Shown piece by piece: positions 17,813 to 27,596 of a stretch of DNA of 64,000 nucleotides. Each line of letters opens with the position of its first letter. The stretch's first letter is position 1. This DNA comes from Herbaspirillum sp. RV1423. Lineage in GTDB: Bacteria > Pseudomonadota > Gammaproteobacteria > Burkholderiales > Burkholderiaceae_D. The notes below the pieces were generated by a model that was given only the letters and a program-made list of their open reading frames with translations, was not told the DNA's origin and made no database searches. The translations under genes and the position numbers were made by a program. Location of the stretch: assembly GCF_000577615.1 (NCBI RefSeq), contig NZ_CBXX010000011.1, positions 62,001-126,000 on the forward strand. Direction: 5' to 3'.

Positions 17813-18166
17813 TTACTTTTGCAGCACCAGCGAACCCGGCAAGCCATGCAGATAAGCGGTGATGTCCTGGATGTCCTTGTCGGTCAGCACCTTGGCCTGG
17901 CCGGCCATGATCGCGTTGGTGCGACCGTTCATGCCGTCGTTGCCGCGTCGATAGGAGATCAGCGCGTGTTGCAGGTAATCCTGATGCTGGCCCGCCAGCT
18001 TCGGGTAGGACGGGTCGATCGGGGAATTGAAATCTTTGCCGTGGCAGGAAGCGCAATTGTATTTTTCAACCAGCAGCTTGCCCGATTCGGCATTGCCCGC
18101 CGCGAGGGCATGCAGGGAAACAGCGGAGGCAGCGGCAAAAACCGCCCAGGTCAGGATATTTTTCAT
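17813..18166 (-). CDS. Periplasmic class I cytochrome c
   Basis: A 117-residue single-haem cytochrome c with a signal peptide (residues 1-22, cleavage near ALA-AG) and the haem site CASCH (38-42). The candidate Met ligand lies in NAIMAGQ. The c553/c4-like features (YPKLAGQHQDYL, LTDKDIQDITAYLHGL) suggest an electron carrier to a terminal oxidase. It lies 12 bp downstream of a second small cytochrome gene on the same strand, so the two form an operon. Confidence 0.92.
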   Translation of the reverse strand: MKNILTWAVFAAASAVSLHALAAGNAESGKLLVEKYNCASCHGKDFNSPIDPSYPKLAGQHQDYLQHALISYRRGNDGMNGRTNAIMAGQAKVLTDKDIQDITAYLHGLPGSLVLQK

Positions 18167-18178
18167 CTCGTGCTTCCC

Positions 18179-18493
18179 TTATTTTTGCTGTGAGTAGTAA
18201 GCAGCCAGTGCAGCGATGTCCTTGTCGGACAGGCTGGCGGCGATACCCTGCATGCTTGGATGCTTACGCTCGCCTTTTTGATAGGCCTTCAGCGCGTTCT
18301 CGATATATTTTTCAGACTGGCCGCCCAGCATGGGGACCTGATAGACCTCGGGGTAAGTCGCTTTGTAGCCCGGAATCCCGTGACAGCCGATGCACATCGA
18401 CACATTGACCTTACCGGTGTTACCTGCAAGATCGACGGCCGAGGCCGCGCTGGCAACACCCGCAAAAGCGAGCAGTACGAATAGTTTTTTCAT
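18179..18493 (-). CDS. Periplasmic class I cytochrome c
   Basis: A 104-residue cytochrome c with a signal peptide (MKKLFVLLAFAGVASAASA) and the haem-binding CIGCH (34-38). VPMLGGQSEKYIENALKAYQKGER follows, like one half of a cytochrome c4. The Met ligand is probably in HPSMQGIAASL. The start at 18493 directly precedes the signal peptide; the reading could extend 31 codons upstream but those are not signal-like. With the next gene it may act as the equivalent of a split c4 dihaem carrier (inference). Confidence 0.92.
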   Translation of the reverse strand: MKKLFVLLAFAGVASAASAVDLAGNTGKVNVSMCIGCHGIPGYKATYPEVYQVPMLGGQSEKYIENALKAYQKGERKHPSMQGIAASLSDKDIAALAAYYSQQK

Positions 18494-18724
18494 ATTGGCA
18501 GGGGTAAATAAAATCAAACAAGGCGAAACACGACACTTTTCGAAGCTGGTTCCACAGGTTTGGCTATACATTATTGGCTCAACCAATTTGGCTTAAGCAT
18601 TCTCGCCCTTCCCCTGCGACGCCAAAAAACCGGTTGATTTTACCCCAAGAGCGCCGCGAGTCAAACTGTCGCGGCGCGCCAAATTACAACAGCGCTGCCC
18701 TCAAGCTCGGCTTATTGCGCTGCT

Positions 18725-20848
18725 TCAGCGTTCTTCTTCAGTTTCCGATTCGGTCGGAACAGGCTTGACAGAAGCGCTTACGGCTTTTTCAGGGAAGAAG
18801 AACGTCCATGGCGAAGCCGTGAAACGTCGCAGCACAGCACGAAAAACCACACGCCGAATCCGCGCAGGAATGTCGCGCGCGCGCAAAGCCAGGGCCAGCG
18901 CACAAGAAAACGCCACGCCCACGTTCAGCGCGCCGATCAGCAGGACGCCGCAGACCGCCAGCCAGAAGGCCGGCGTCGCCACGATACCCCAGCCGAGGCT
19001 GGCGCCGGCGGCAACCAGCGTACCGGTCGCCAGCGTGACGTGGCGCACATCCAGCGGCAAACCGAAAAAATGCGCCAGCACCGGCGTCATGCCTAGCAAG
19101 ACGCCAAGCGACACATTGCCGGCGATGGTGGCGACATGGCGTTCCAGCCAGGCCGCCCAGCGCGCGGCACGCGTGGCGCCGAGCGCATGGACCAGGCGGC
19201 GCTGGTGCGCCAGCGCCTCGCGCAGGCGGCGCAGGGCAAACCAGTTGTCGGCAAAACCCGCAGCCAGGCTGGACAACCACAACAGGACGCCGGTGAAGGC
19301 GGCATACAAGGGCGCCGGCCCGACCAGCGACAGGTCATGCATGGCGGCACGTGCTTTGTCCGGCGTCATCAGCGTGGCGCCGAACATCAGCATGAACGCG
19401 GCCGTGATGAGCAGCATGGTCGGAATCACCGCCGCGATATTGCCGAAGATCGCCGCCGCCTGCGATCGCAGCAGCATCGCGGTCTCGCCGAGCAAGGCGC
19501 GCAATCCGTCGACGGTATCCAGCTCGCCCATCTTGGCCGCCAGCGCCGGCGCGGTCACCGCAGGCTGTTTGGTGGCGAGCACGCCGCCAATGGCGGCGAT
19601 GATCAGGAAACTGATCGCGTAGTTCAGCGATGCAAAAGCGCCTTCGAAGAAATCCGCCAGCCCCAGTTTGCCCAAGGCGATTTTCATGAGCACGGTAAAC
19701 GCCGTCACGATGCCGCCGAAACAGGCGGCCTTGAGCATCGCGTAATAGCTGGCGCGGTCGCGCGCGATGTAGTGTTCGCCATGATCGGCACTGCGTTCGA
19801 CCATCTTGCGCGCCAGCAGCGCAAAGCTGCGCCGCACCAGGCTGCGCACCGACGAGCGGCTGTGATGCGCGGCGACCAGATCCGCCAGCAGCAGTTGCAC
19901 GCGGCCGGTTTCGGGAGTTGCCGGCTGCGCCTTCCACGTCGAGGAGCGCACGTCGATCAGCCGTCCCATGCGCCCAAGTTGCGCGCGCATGCGTTCGAGG
20001 CGATACACCAGGCTGACCGAAACGCCGTATTCGTCCAGATGGGCATAAATGCGGTCGGTCTGCGCCTGGCACACCGCGATCAGCATACGCGCGCTGCGCA
20101 AGGCACCTTCGTCATAGGGAGCGGCGCGCAGATAGGCTTCCATCTCCCGCCGCAACGCCATGAACGGCGTGGCCTGCAGAGGCATCTTCGGTTCCAGCCG
20201 CTGGCGGAACGCCGGGCTGATGCCGTCGGCCACCACCACCGTGGTCAGATAGGTCAGGGCCTCTTCGATCTGCTGCCAATAGGTGTGCGAAATGCCGTCG
20301 TCGGCAGCCAGCTTCCACAGGCGCTCCTGCAACTCCTGGTCTAGTTCGAGCAACCATTCGGCGTCGTCCGGATCAGGAAACATCGCGGCGAACAAGGTCG
20401 GCAGCTCGCTCGGCGACAGATGCCGCGGCAGCAGTATTTTGAAGGCGCGCTCGGTCAGTTCGGAGAAAAAGGCGGACTCATGCGGCAAACCGGTGACCGA
20501 AAACAACTCGGGGCCGCTGGCTTCGCGCAGGGTCTTTTGCAAGCAGTTCTGGACTTGCCGCCGGATATCGCGATGCGCGTCGAGCCAGTCGAGCATCGCG
20601 CGCACGCGCTGATGCTTGACCCGGCGCCAGCCCTCGGCGTCCAACAGGGACACCTTGGGCTGATGGCGTATCCATTCGGCGACATCGATCATCCAGTTGG
20701 CGCGATCGTGCCAGGCGGAATCGGGATCGGCGCGACGCATCAGGACTTCCAACTGCGGCGCATGATCGGCGTGGTGTTCGTAACGCGCTTGCAGGCCATG
20801 GCGAAAGCGCCGCCAGATCACGCGTATCTTAAGGAAAAGAAACTTCAT
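18725..20848 (-). CDS. Gcr-type 'site-specific recombinase' family membrane protein
   Basis: This 707-residue protein matches the COG4389/SpecificRecomb family in its N-terminal pattern (MRRADPDSAWHDRANWMIDVAEWIRHQP) and length. The second half carries several hydrophobic segments (for example KIALGKLGLADFFEGAF..., MLLITAAFMLMFGATLM, LLGMTPVLAHFFGLPL). No tyrosine- or serine-recombinase catalytic motif is visible, so the recombinase name is historical and the real role is unknown. It is monocistronic and divergent from the MoxR cluster. Confidence 0.82.
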   Translation of the reverse strand: MKFLFLKIRVIWRRFRHGLQARYEHHADHAPQLEVLMRRADPDSAWHDRANWMIDVAEWIRHQPKVSLLDAEGWRRVKHQRVRAMLDWLDAHRDIRRQVQNCLQKTLREASGPELFSVTGLPHESAFFSELTERAFKILLPRHLSPSELPTLFAAMFPDPDDAEWLLELDQELQERLWKLAADDGISHTYWQQIEEALTYLTTVVVADGISPAFRQRLEPKMPLQATPFMALRREMEAYLRAAPYDEGALRSARMLIAVCQAQTDRIYAHLDEYGVSVSLVYRLERMRAQLGRMGRLIDVRSSTWKAQPATPETGRVQLLLADLVAAHHSRSSVRSLVRRSFALLARKMVERSADHGEHYIARDRASYYAMLKAACFGGIVTAFTVLMKIALGKLGLADFFEGAFASLNYAISFLIIAAIGGVLATKQPAVTAPALAAKMGELDTVDGLRALLGETAMLLRSQAAAIFGNIAAVIPTMLLITAAFMLMFGATLMTPDKARAAMHDLSLVGPAPLYAAFTGVLLWLSSLAAGFADNWFALRRLREALAHQRRLVHALGATRAARWAAWLERHVATIAGNVSLGVLLGMTPVLAHFFGLPLDVRHVTLATGTLVAAGASLGWGIVATPAFWLAVCGVLLIGALNVGVAFSCALALALRARDIPARIRRVVFRAVLRRFTASPWTFFFPEKAVSASVKPVPTESETEEER

Positions 20849-21018
20849 GCCTCACTCTGTTTTATGAGGAAAAAGGATCGGCAACAACGACAAAGGCGCC
20901 GTCGATCACATAGCAATACTATTTGGGGACGAAATGCCGGATTTCAACCGGACACGGAATGTGCTCCCGGATTTTTACCTTATACTCGGATTTATTTTCG
21001 TCCTGATGACATCCTGCC

Positions 21019-21873
21019 ATGCGACAAGAAACACGCTTTGAAGGTTCCTCCAGTTACGTTGCCACCGACGACCTGAAACTGGCCGTCAACGCCGCGCTGA
21101 CCTTGCAGCGCCCGCTGCTGATCAAGGGCGAACCCGGCACCGGCAAGACCATGCTGGCCGAAGAAGTGGCATCCGCATTGAACCGGCCCTTGCTGCAATG
21201 GCATATCAAATCGACCACCAAGGCGCAACAAGGTCTGTACGAATACGATGCGGTATCGCGCCTGCGCGATTCGCAACTCGGCGACGAGCGCGTCAAGGAC
21301 ATCCACAACTACATCGTCAGGGGCGTGCTGTGGCAGGCGTTTACCGCCGATGAGCCGCAAGTCCTGCTGATCGACGAAATCGACAAAGCCGACATCGAGT
21401 TTCCCAACGATCTGCTGCGCGAACTCGACCGCATGGAGTTCTATGTCTACGAAACGCGCGAGATGGTCCAGGCCAGGCATCGCCCGCTGGTGATCATCAC
21501 CTCGAACAACGAAAAGGAATTGCCCGACGCCTTCCTGCGCCGCTGCTTCTTCCATTACATCAAGTTCCCCGACAAGGACACCATGCAGCAGATCGTCGAC
21601 GTGCACTTTCCGCACCTCAAGCGCGACCTGCTGGCGCAGGCGCTGCAGACATTTTATGAAGTGCGCGACATCCCGGGATTGAAAAAGAAACCGTCGACCT
21701 CGGAACTGATCGACTGGCTCAAGCTGCTGCTGGCCGAAGACATTCCGGCCGAGACCTTGCACAGCAAGGACGGCAAGGCATCCATCCCGCCGCTGCATGG
21801 CGCCCTGCTCAAGAATGAACAGGACGTGCATCTGTTCGAACGCCTGGTGTTCATGTCCCGCAACAACCGTTAA
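21019..21873 (+). CDS. MoxR-family AAA+ ATPase
   Basis: A 284-residue AAA+ ATPase with Walker A GEPGTGKT (37-44), Walker B VLLIDEIDKAD (DE at 119-120), sensor-1-like IITSNNEKELPDAFLRRC, and the Arg-rich RR before CFFHYIKFP. MoxR ATPases act with VWA-domain proteins as chaperone-like assembly factors for metal enzymes or complexes. Such a VWA gene lies 641 bp downstream, with a GNAT gene between. The tight plus-strand spacing suggests one operon. Confidence 0.92.
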   Translation: MRQETRFEGSSSYVATDDLKLAVNAALTLQRPLLIKGEPGTGKTMLAEEVASALNRPLLQWHIKSTTKAQQGLYEYDAVSRLRDSQLGDERVKDIHNYIVRGVLWQAFTADEPQVLLIDEIDKADIEFPNDLLRELDRMEFYVYETREMVQARHRPLVIITSNNEKELPDAFLRRCFFHYIKFPDKDTMQQIVDVHFPHLKRDLLAQALQTFYEVRDIPGLKKKPSTSELIDWLKLLLAEDIPAETLHSKDGKASIPPLHGALLKNEQDVHLFERLVFMSRNNR

Positions 21874-21901
21874 CCGTACACTGCCCCGCAAGGAGTCCGC
21901 C

Positions 21902-22489
21902 ATGCAATTCCTGCACCCGATCACGCTCAAAGGTCAGTACGCCACGCTCGAACCGCTGTCGCTCGACCATCACGACGCGCTGATCGCGGCGGCTTCGGAC
22001 GGCAAGCTGTGGAAGCTCTGGTATACCTCCATTCCCAAACCCGAAAACATGCGCGCCGAAATCGAACGTCGTCTCAGGTTGCAGGAACAAGGCTCGATGC
22101 TGCCTTTCGTCACGCGGCGCCATGATACCGGCGCCTTATGCGGCATGACGACCTACATGAACGCCGACGCCATGCATCGCCGGCTCGAGATCGGTTCCAC
22201 CTGGACCGCCGCCAGCGCCCAGCGCACCGGCATCAACACCGAGTGCAAGCTGATGCTGCTGACCCATGCGTTCGAGACGCTGCGCTGCATCGCCGTGGAA
22301 TTCCGCACGCACTGGATGAACCAGCAATCGCGCACCGCCATCCTGCGCCTGGGCGCCAAACAGGACGGCATCCTGCGCAACCATCAACGCATGCCGGACG
22401 GCTCGCTGCGCGATACGGTGGTGTTCTCGATCATCGAATCCGAATGGCCGACGGTCAAACGTCATCTGCAATTCAAGCTGGGCCATTGA
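21902..22489 (+). CDS. GNAT family N-acetyltransferase
   Basis: A 195-residue acyltransferase of the RimJ/RimL-like GNAT type. It starts LKGQYATLEPLSLDHHDALIAAA, with EIGSTWTAASAQRTGINTECKL in the acetyl-CoA region and AVEFRTHWMNQQSRTAILRLGAKQDG in the conserved C-terminal part. The usual Q/RxxGxG/A pyrophosphate loop is present in a loose form (AQRTGIN). It probably acetylates a protein N-terminus or a small molecule; substrate unknown. It starts 28 bp after the MoxR gene, behind an AAGGAG site. Confidence 0.85.
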   Translation: MQFLHPITLKGQYATLEPLSLDHHDALIAAASDGKLWKLWYTSIPKPENMRAEIERRLRLQEQGSMLPFVTRRHDTGALCGMTTYMNADAMHRRLEIGSTWTAASAQRTGINTECKLMLLTHAFETLRCIAVEFRTHWMNQQSRTAILRLGAKQDGILRNHQRMPDGSLRDTVVFSIIESEWPTVKRHLQFKLGH

Positions 22490-22514
22490 TTCCGGACCGC
22501 CACTTTATTTCATC

Positions 22515-23684
22515 ATGCTGATCGACTTTTTCTTCACGCTCAAGGACGCACGGATCCCGGTCTCCATCAAGGAGTTCCTGATCCTGCTTGAGGCCATGCA
22601 AAAGAACGTCATCTCGCCGGCTATCGATGACTTTTACTACCTATCACGCGTCACGCTGGTCAAGGACGAAGCTAATTACGACAAGTTCGACAAAGCCTTC
22701 GGCAGCTATTTCAAGGGCATAGAAACGATCTTTGAAAAGAACCCGGAAATCCCGCTCGACTGGCTGATGAAACGCATGCAGCGCGAACTGACGCCGGAAC
22801 AGAAAGCGGCGTTGGAGAAGCTCGGCTACGACAAGCTGATGGACCGTCTCAAGGAGTTGCTCAAGGAACAGCATGAGCGCCACGAAGGCGGCAACAAATG
22901 GATCGGCACCGGCGGCACCTCGCCGTTCGGCAACAGCGGCTACAACCCGGAAGGCATCCGCATCGGCGGCGCCGGCAAGAACCGCAGCGCGGTCAAGGTG
23001 TGGGACGAGCGCACCTACAAGGATTACGACAGCGAACGCGAGCTCGGCACGCGCAACATCAAGGTGGCGCTGCGCCGCCTGCGCAAGTTCGCACGCGACG
23101 GCGCCGAGGAAGAGCTGGCGCTGGATGACACCATCCGCGCCACCGCCAACAACGCCGGCTATCTCGACATCAGGATGCAGCCTGAACGGCGCAACAACAT
23201 CAAGGTGATGATGCTGTTCGATGTCGGCGGCTCGATGGACGACCACATCGCGCGCACCGAAGAATTGTTTTCCGCCGCCAGGACGGAATTCAAGAACATG
23301 GAATTTTTCTACTTCCACAACTGCGTCTACGACTATGTGTGGAAGAACAATCGCCGGCGCCACGCCGAACGCTTCCCGACCTGGGATCTGCTGCACAAGT
23401 ATGCGCCGGACACCAAGCTGATCTTCGTCGGCGACGCGACCATGAGCCCTTACGAAATCGTCCAGCCCGGCGGCTCGGTGGAATATAACAACGAAGAAGC
23501 CGGCGCCGTCTGGCTGCAGCGCTTCACCAGCACCTTCGGCAATTTCGCCTGGCTCAATCCGGAACCGGAAGGCTTGTGGCAATACCGGCAATCGATCGCC
23601 ATCGTCCAGCAACTGATGAGCCAGCGGATGTTTCCGCTGACGATTGACGGACTGGAACGAGCCATGCGCCTGTTGAGCAAGTAA
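22515..23684 (+). CDS. CoxE-like VWA domain protein
   Basis: This 389-residue protein has an N-terminal helical region (MLIDFFFTLKDARIPVSIKEFLILLEAM) and a C-terminal von Willebrand A-like domain with the MIDAS-like sequence MLFDVGGSMDDH (Asp about 236). The canonical DxSxS is altered, because the first Ser is Gly (DVGGS). It is the usual partner of MoxR ATPases in the CoxD/CoxE-type pairing. It lies 25 bp downstream of the GNAT gene. The target complex is unknown; no carbon-monoxide dehydrogenase genes are in the window. Confidence 0.9.
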   Translation: MLIDFFFTLKDARIPVSIKEFLILLEAMQKNVISPAIDDFYYLSRVTLVKDEANYDKFDKAFGSYFKGIETIFEKNPEIPLDWLMKRMQRELTPEQKAALEKLGYDKLMDRLKELLKEQHERHEGGNKWIGTGGTSPFGNSGYNPEGIRIGGAGKNRSAVKVWDERTYKDYDSERELGTRNIKVALRRLRKFARDGAEEELALDDTIRATANNAGYLDIRMQPERRNNIKVMMLFDVGGSMDDHIARTEELFSAARTEFKNMEFFYFHNCVYDYVWKNNRRRHAERFPTWDLLHKYAPDTKLIFVGDATMSPYEIVQPGGSVEYNNEEAGAVWLQRFTSTFGNFAWLNPEPEGLWQYRQSIAIVQQLMSQRMFPLTIDGLERAMRLLSK

Positions 23685-23736
23685 CTCGGCGCCGACCCGC
23701 CATCACCCGGCTTGCACCGGGACGACGGTGCCGGGC

Positions 23737-23934
23737 TTAAACGGCAACGGGCGTATAACCGGCTTCCTTGATCGCTTCGGCGAACTCCGCCGCAGCGACG
23801 CTGCTGTCGATATTGACGCGCTTCTCCGCCACCTGCACGTCGACTTTGGCGTCGGCGTCGACTTCCTTGACGGCGCGGGTGATAGCGCCAGCGCAGTGGT
23901 TGCAGGTCATATCCTGTACATTGAATGTCAGCAT
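23737..23934 (-). CDS. copZ: Copper chaperone, heavy-metal-associated domain
   Basis: A 65-residue single HMA domain (MLTFNVQDMTCNHCAGAI) with the Cu(I)-binding MTCNHC at 9-14. It carries Cu(I) in the cytoplasm and delivers it to the CopA ATPase, which is encoded divergently 173 bp away. Its promoter contains a CueR-type operator. The size is as in CopZ of other bacteria. Confidence 0.92.
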   Translation of the reverse strand: MLTFNVQDMTCNHCAGAITRAVKEVDADAKVDVQVAEKRVNIDSSVAAAEFAEAIKEAGYTPVAV

Positions 23935-23979
23935 GGCATTGCTCCTTTTCCGGTTAACGAATCCTGAGTTGACGAACGC

Positions 23980-24010
23980 AGCTTAAACCTTCCCATGCAG
24001 GCAAGGTCAA
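23980..24010 (-). promoter_or_regulatory. CueR-type promoter of copZ
   Basis: On the minus strand, -35 TTGACC (24010-24005) and -10 TAAGCT (23985-23980) are separated by 19 bp, the over-long spacing characteristic of MerR-family promoters. The spacer region holds the dyad ACCTTCCCATGCAGGCAAGGT (23987-24007 on the plus strand), a good CueR operator. Confidence 0.75.
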
Positions 24011-24044
24011 GCACTTGTCCTCGCCATTTGTGTCAGAATGAGCC

Positions 24045-24075
24045 TTGACCTTACCATGATGGGAAGGATCATGCT
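24045..24075 (+). promoter_or_regulatory. CueR-type promoter of copA
   Basis: TTGACC (24045-24050), a 19-bp spacer and CATGCT (24070-24075) form a MerR-type promoter. The dyad ACCTTACCATGATGGGAAGGA (24048-24068) matches the copZ operator in its arms. CueR, encoded directly behind copA, is the obvious regulator. Confidence 0.7.
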
Positions 24076-24107
24076 GACATCATGATCAATTCCTCTACGA
24101 GCTACTC

Positions 24108-26588
24108 ATGCCCTCTTCGATATCCTCTTTATCCGCTTCTCCCAGGCTGCAAGAACTGACGCTGGCAGTTGAAGGCATGACTTGCGCCTCCTGCGTCGGC
24201 CGTGTCGAAAAAGCCTTGCGTGCGATCCCCTCGGTGCGCGACGTCAGCGTCAACCTGGCCACCGAACTTGCCACCGTGCAAGCAGAACCGGGCGTCCATG
24301 CCGAACAACTGATCGCCGCCGTCAACAAGGCCGGCTATGACGTCCGGCAAAAAGAAATCACGCTGGACATAGCCGGCATGACCTGCGCTTCCTGCGTCGG
24401 CCGGGTGGAAAAAGCCCTGCGCAAAGTGCCCGGCGTGAGCGAGGTCTCGGTCAATCTCGCCAGCGAAAAAGCTACGCTCGCGACAACTGCCGACGTGCCC
24501 GTCGAGGCGTTGATTGCAGCGGTCGGGCGTGCCGGCTATGACGCCAGCCTTCCAGCCGCAACGCAGGTCGGTGCGCAGAAAACCGCCGCCTTGCCCGCCT
24601 GGTGGTCGGTGGCCGCGGGCGCCATCCTGACGGCGCCGCTGATCCTGCCAATGCTGCTGATGCTTTTCGGCATTGCATGGCAATTGCCGGGAACATGGCA
24701 ACTGCTGCTGGCGACGCCGGTGCAGTTCTGGCTCGGCGCGCGTTTCTATCGCGCCGGCTGGCGCGCGCTGAAAGCGCATACCGGCAACATGGATCTGCTC
24801 GTCGCGCTCGGCACCAGCGCCGCCTACGGATTGTCGCTCTACCAGTTGTTCCGGCAATGGCTGGGCAACGACGCCCACGCCGGCATGCATGGTGAGGCGC
24901 ACTTCTATTTTGAAGCGGCGGCCGCCGTCATTACGCTGGTGCTGCTCGGAAAATGGCTGGAGGCCCGCGCCAAACGCCAGACCGCCGATGCCATCCGCGC
25001 GCTCAACGCGCTGCGTCCGGACAAGGCCACGGTGCGGCGCGACGGCGTCGACAGCGAGGTCGCCCTGTCCGCGGTCCGCATCGGCGATCTGGTGGTGGTG
25101 CGTCCCGGCGAACGCGTGGCCGTCGATGGCGTCGTGCGCGAAGGACTCAGCCAACTGGACGAATCGATGCTCACCGGCGAAAGCCTGCCGATGGAAAAAC
25201 AGGCCGGCGACCGCGTCACCGGCGGCGCCATCAACGGCGACGGCCTGCTGCTTGTCGAAACCGCCGCCATCGGCGCCGAAACCGTGTTGGCCCGCATCAT
25301 TCGCATGGTCGAACACGCACAGGCGGCCAAGGCGCCGATACAGCGCCTGGTCGATCAGGTCAGCGCCGTGTTCGTTCCCGTCGTCCTGGCGCTGGCGCTG
25401 CTGACGCTGCTGGGCTGGGGCCTGATCGGCGGCGATTGGGAACAGGCGCTGCTCAATGCCGTCGCCGTGCTGGTGATCGCCTGTCCGTGCGCGCTCGGCC
25501 TAGCGACGCCGACCGCCATCATGGCCGGCACCGGCGTGGCGGCGCGTCACGGCATCCTGATCAAGGATGCGGAAGCGCTGGAAATCGCCCATCGCATCAC
25601 CGCCGTCGCTTTCGACAAGACCGGCACGCTGACCGAAGGCAAGCCGGTGCTGGCGGCGCTGCATGCGGTCGGCCGCAACGAAGATGAATTGCTCGGCATT
25701 GCCGCCGCGCTCCAGCGCAACAGCGAACACCCGCTGGCGCATGCAGTGATGGCCGCCGCCGCAAGGAAAAACATCGCGCCGGCAGCCGCAAGCGACAGCA
25801 AGTCCATCCCCGGCCGCGGCACCCAGGCCATCGTCGATGGCCGACGGACCTATCTCGGCAGCGCCCGCTGGATGCAGGAACTGGGCGCCGCGCCGGACAG
25901 CCGCCCTGCGCTCGGCGCTGCGGCGCATGAACTGGAACAGCAAGGCCGCACGATCTCCTGGCTGGCGCAGGACGATGCGGAACACGGCATGACGCTGCTC
26001 GGCCTACTGGCGTTCGGCGACACCGTCAAGCCTAGTGCGCTGAAGGCAATACGACGCCTGCACGACCTGAACATCCGCACCGTGATGTTGAGCGGCGACA
26101 ATTACGGCGCGGCCGCGCATGTAGCAAAAGAACTCGGCCTCGACGATTTCCGTGCCAACATCCTTCCGGCTGACAAGGCGCAGGCGATCGTCGGCTTGCG
26201 CAATGACGGCGGCGAGAGCCGGGAAATCATCGCGATGGTCGGCGACGGCATCAACGACGCGCCGGCGCTGGCCGCCGCCGATGTCGGCATCGCCATGTCC
26301 ACCGGCACCGACGTTGCCATGCAAGCCGCCGGCATCACGCTCATGCGCGGCGATCCGGCGCTGGTGGCGGACGCCATCGACATCTCGCGGCGCACCTACG
26401 GCAAGATCCGCCAGAACCTGTTCTGGGCGTTCATCTACAACGTCGTCGGCATTCCGCTGGCGGCTTTCGGCCTGTTGAATCCGATGATTGCCGGCGCCGC
26501 GATGGCGATATCGAGCGTAAGCGTGGTCAGCAATGCGCTCCTGCTGAAACGCTGGCATCCGCATGACGGCAAGGGAGAAAAACCATGA
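24108..26588 (+). CDS. copA: Cu(I)-exporting P1B-type ATPase
   Basis: An 826-residue inner-membrane copper pump with two N-terminal HMA domains (GMTCASC, Cys26/29 and Cys93/96). The membrane part carries the P1B-1 signature [12 protein letters not shown] (about residue 457), the phosphorylation site [11 protein letters not shown] (about 502), the HP motif SEHPLAHAV, and the hinge [11 protein letters not shown] (about 711). It exports Cu(I) to the periplasm at the cost of ATP. Its stop overlaps the cueR start (ATGA), so the pump and its sensor are translationally coupled. Confidence 0.96.
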   Translation: MPSSISSLSASPRLQELTLAVEGMTCASCVGRVEKALRAIPSVRDVSVNLATELATVQAEPGVHAEQLIAAVNKAGYDVRQKEITLDIAGMTCASCVGRVEKALRKVPGVSEVSVNLASEKATLATTADVPVEALIAAVGRAGYDASLPAATQVGAQKTAALPAWWSVAAGAILTAPLILPMLLMLFGIAWQLPGTWQLLLATPVQFWLGARFYRAGWRALKAHTGNMDLLVALGTSAAYGLSLYQLFRQWLGNDAHAGMHGEAHFYFEAAAAVITLVLLGKWLEARAKRQTADAIRALNALRPDKATVRRDGVDSEVALSAVRIGDLVVVRPGERVAVDGVVREGLSQLDESMLTGESLPMEKQAGDRVTGGAINGDGLLLVETAAIGAETVLARIIRMVEHAQAAKAPIQRLVDQVSAVFVPVVLALALLTLLGWGLIGGDWEQALLNAVAVLVIACPCALGLATPTAIMAGTGVAARHGILIKDAEALEIAHRITAVAFDKTGTLTEGKPVLAALHAVGRNEDELLGIAAALQRNSEHPLAHAVMAAAARKNIAPAAASDSKSIPGRGTQAIVDGRRTYLGSARWMQELGAAPDSRPALGAAAHELEQQGRTISWLAQDDAEHGMTLLGLLAFGDTVKPSALKAIRRLHDLNIRTVMLSGDNYGAAAHVAKELGLDDFRANILPADKAQAIVGLRNDGGESREIIAMVGDGINDAPALAAADVGIAMSTGTDVAMQAAGITLMRGDPALVADAIDISRRTYGKIRQNLFWAFIYNVVGIPLAAFGLLNPMIAGAAMAISSVSVVSNALLLKRWHPHDGKGEKP

Positions 26589-26980
26589 GCATGAATATCG
26601 GCGAAGCCGCCCGGGCGTCCGGCGTCACGGCCAAAATGATCCGTCACTACGAAGACATCGGCCTGGTGCCGAAGATGGCGCGTTCCGACGCCGGCTACCG
26701 CCTCTACAGCGAACGCGACGTGCATCTGCTGCGCTTTATCCGGCAAGGACGCGTGCTGGGATTTTCGATGAAGCAGATTGCCGACCTGATGGGCCTGTGG
26801 CTGGACCAGTCGCGTCCGAGCCGCAAAGTCAAGCAACTGGCCAGCGAACACATCAATGACCTGGACGAGAAAATCCGTGAATTACAGGCAATGAAATCGA
26901 CGCTGGAACAACTGGTACAGCATTGCCACGGAGATTCCCGTCCGGATTGTCCTATCCTCGACGCCTTGAGCTGCCACTGA
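26585..26980 (+). CDS. cueR: Cu(I)-responsive MerR-family regulator CueR
   Basis: A 131-residue MerR regulator. The winged HTH ([20 protein letters not shown]) is followed by the dimerisation helix and a C-terminal Cu(I) loop with Cys114 and Cys122 (C-X7-C), the spacing seen in CueR. It should activate copA and copZ by twisting the 19-bp-spaced promoters upstream. It overlaps the last codons of copA by 4 bp, which fixes the start. Confidence 0.94.
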   Translation: MSMNIGEAARASGVTAKMIRHYEDIGLVPKMARSDAGYRLYSERDVHLLRFIRQGRVLGFSMKQIADLMGLWLDQSRPSRKVKQLASEHINDLDEKIRELQAMKSTLEQLVQHCHGDSRPDCPILDALSCH

Positions 26981-27009
26981 GAGAAGACGCTCCCTACACG
27001 ACGTCAACT

Positions 27010-27462
27010 TCAATGACAGCCGCTGCCGTGGCTGCCGAGATTGACCGGCTTGCTGTCGTCGCCCATGTTGGCCAGGCCCTGCAGGATGCCGCAGTCTTTG
27101 GTCGGCTGTGCGCTGTCGCATTGCGCGCGCAGCTTCTTCAACAGTACTTGCAGGTTCTTGAGTTCGTTGATGCGTTGCGCGACGTGGTCGATATGCTTGT
27201 CGAGCAAGGCATCGACCTCGCCGCAATTCTCTTCGGGCGCGTCGCGAAATTGCAGCAGGCTACGCACTTCATCGAGCGTCATGTCGAGCGAACGGCAATG
27301 ACGGATGAATTGCAAACGCTCGACGTGGGCGTCGCCGTATAAACGGTAATTTCCCTGCGAGCGCGTCGGCGCAGGCAACAGCGTTTCACGCTCGTAGTAA
27401 CGGATGGTTTCCACCGGGCAATCGGTGAGCGCGGCCAGTTCGCCTATTTTCAAGATATCCAT
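27010..27462 (-). CDS. cadR: Cd(II)/Pb(II)-responsive MerR-family regulator
   Basis: A 150-residue MerR regulator of the CadR/PbrR type. The HTH (MDILKIGELAALTDCPVETIRYYERE) holds Cys15, and further Cys residues are at 80, 115 and 124, the region that binds divalent soft metals in this family. The tail HGSGCH adds potential ligands. It is encoded divergently from the Cd/Zn/Pb ATPase with a MerR-type promoter between. The start at 27462 begins the conserved domain; an upstream reading of 19 codons is not conserved. Confidence 0.92.
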   Translation of the reverse strand: MDILKIGELAALTDCPVETIRYYERETLLPAPTRSQGNYRLYGDAHVERLQFIRHCRSLDMTLDEVRSLLQFRDAPEENCGEVDALLDKHIDHVAQRINELKNLQVLLKKLRAQCDSAQPTKDCGILQGLANMGDDSKPVNLGSHGSGCH

Positions 27463-27526
27463 GCCTGCTCCTGTATTGGCTACTGTAGAACAATGAAACC
27501 CGCCTGGAAACAGGGTCATGAAAGAC

Positions 27527-27557
27527 TTGACCCTGTAGCTGGTTCAGGGTTTTAAAT
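27527..27557 (+). promoter_or_regulatory. CadR-type promoter of the cadA-like gene
   Basis: -35 TTGACC (27527-27532) and -10 TTAAAT (27552-27557) are 19 bp apart. They enclose the dyad ACCCTGTAGCTGGTTCAGGGT (27530-27550), a typical CadR/PbrR/ZntR-class operator. Activation by the divergently encoded CadR is expected. Confidence 0.8.
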
Positions 27558-27596
27558 ATACAGCAAGCCCTCATATTTTGCTTGTCAGGAGTATGC

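Noticed and set aside
18725..20848. Gcr 'site-specific recombinase' as a sign of a mobile element
   Set aside because: No recombinase catalytic motif, no flanking repeats and no mobile genes. It is a widespread chromosomal membrane protein family.
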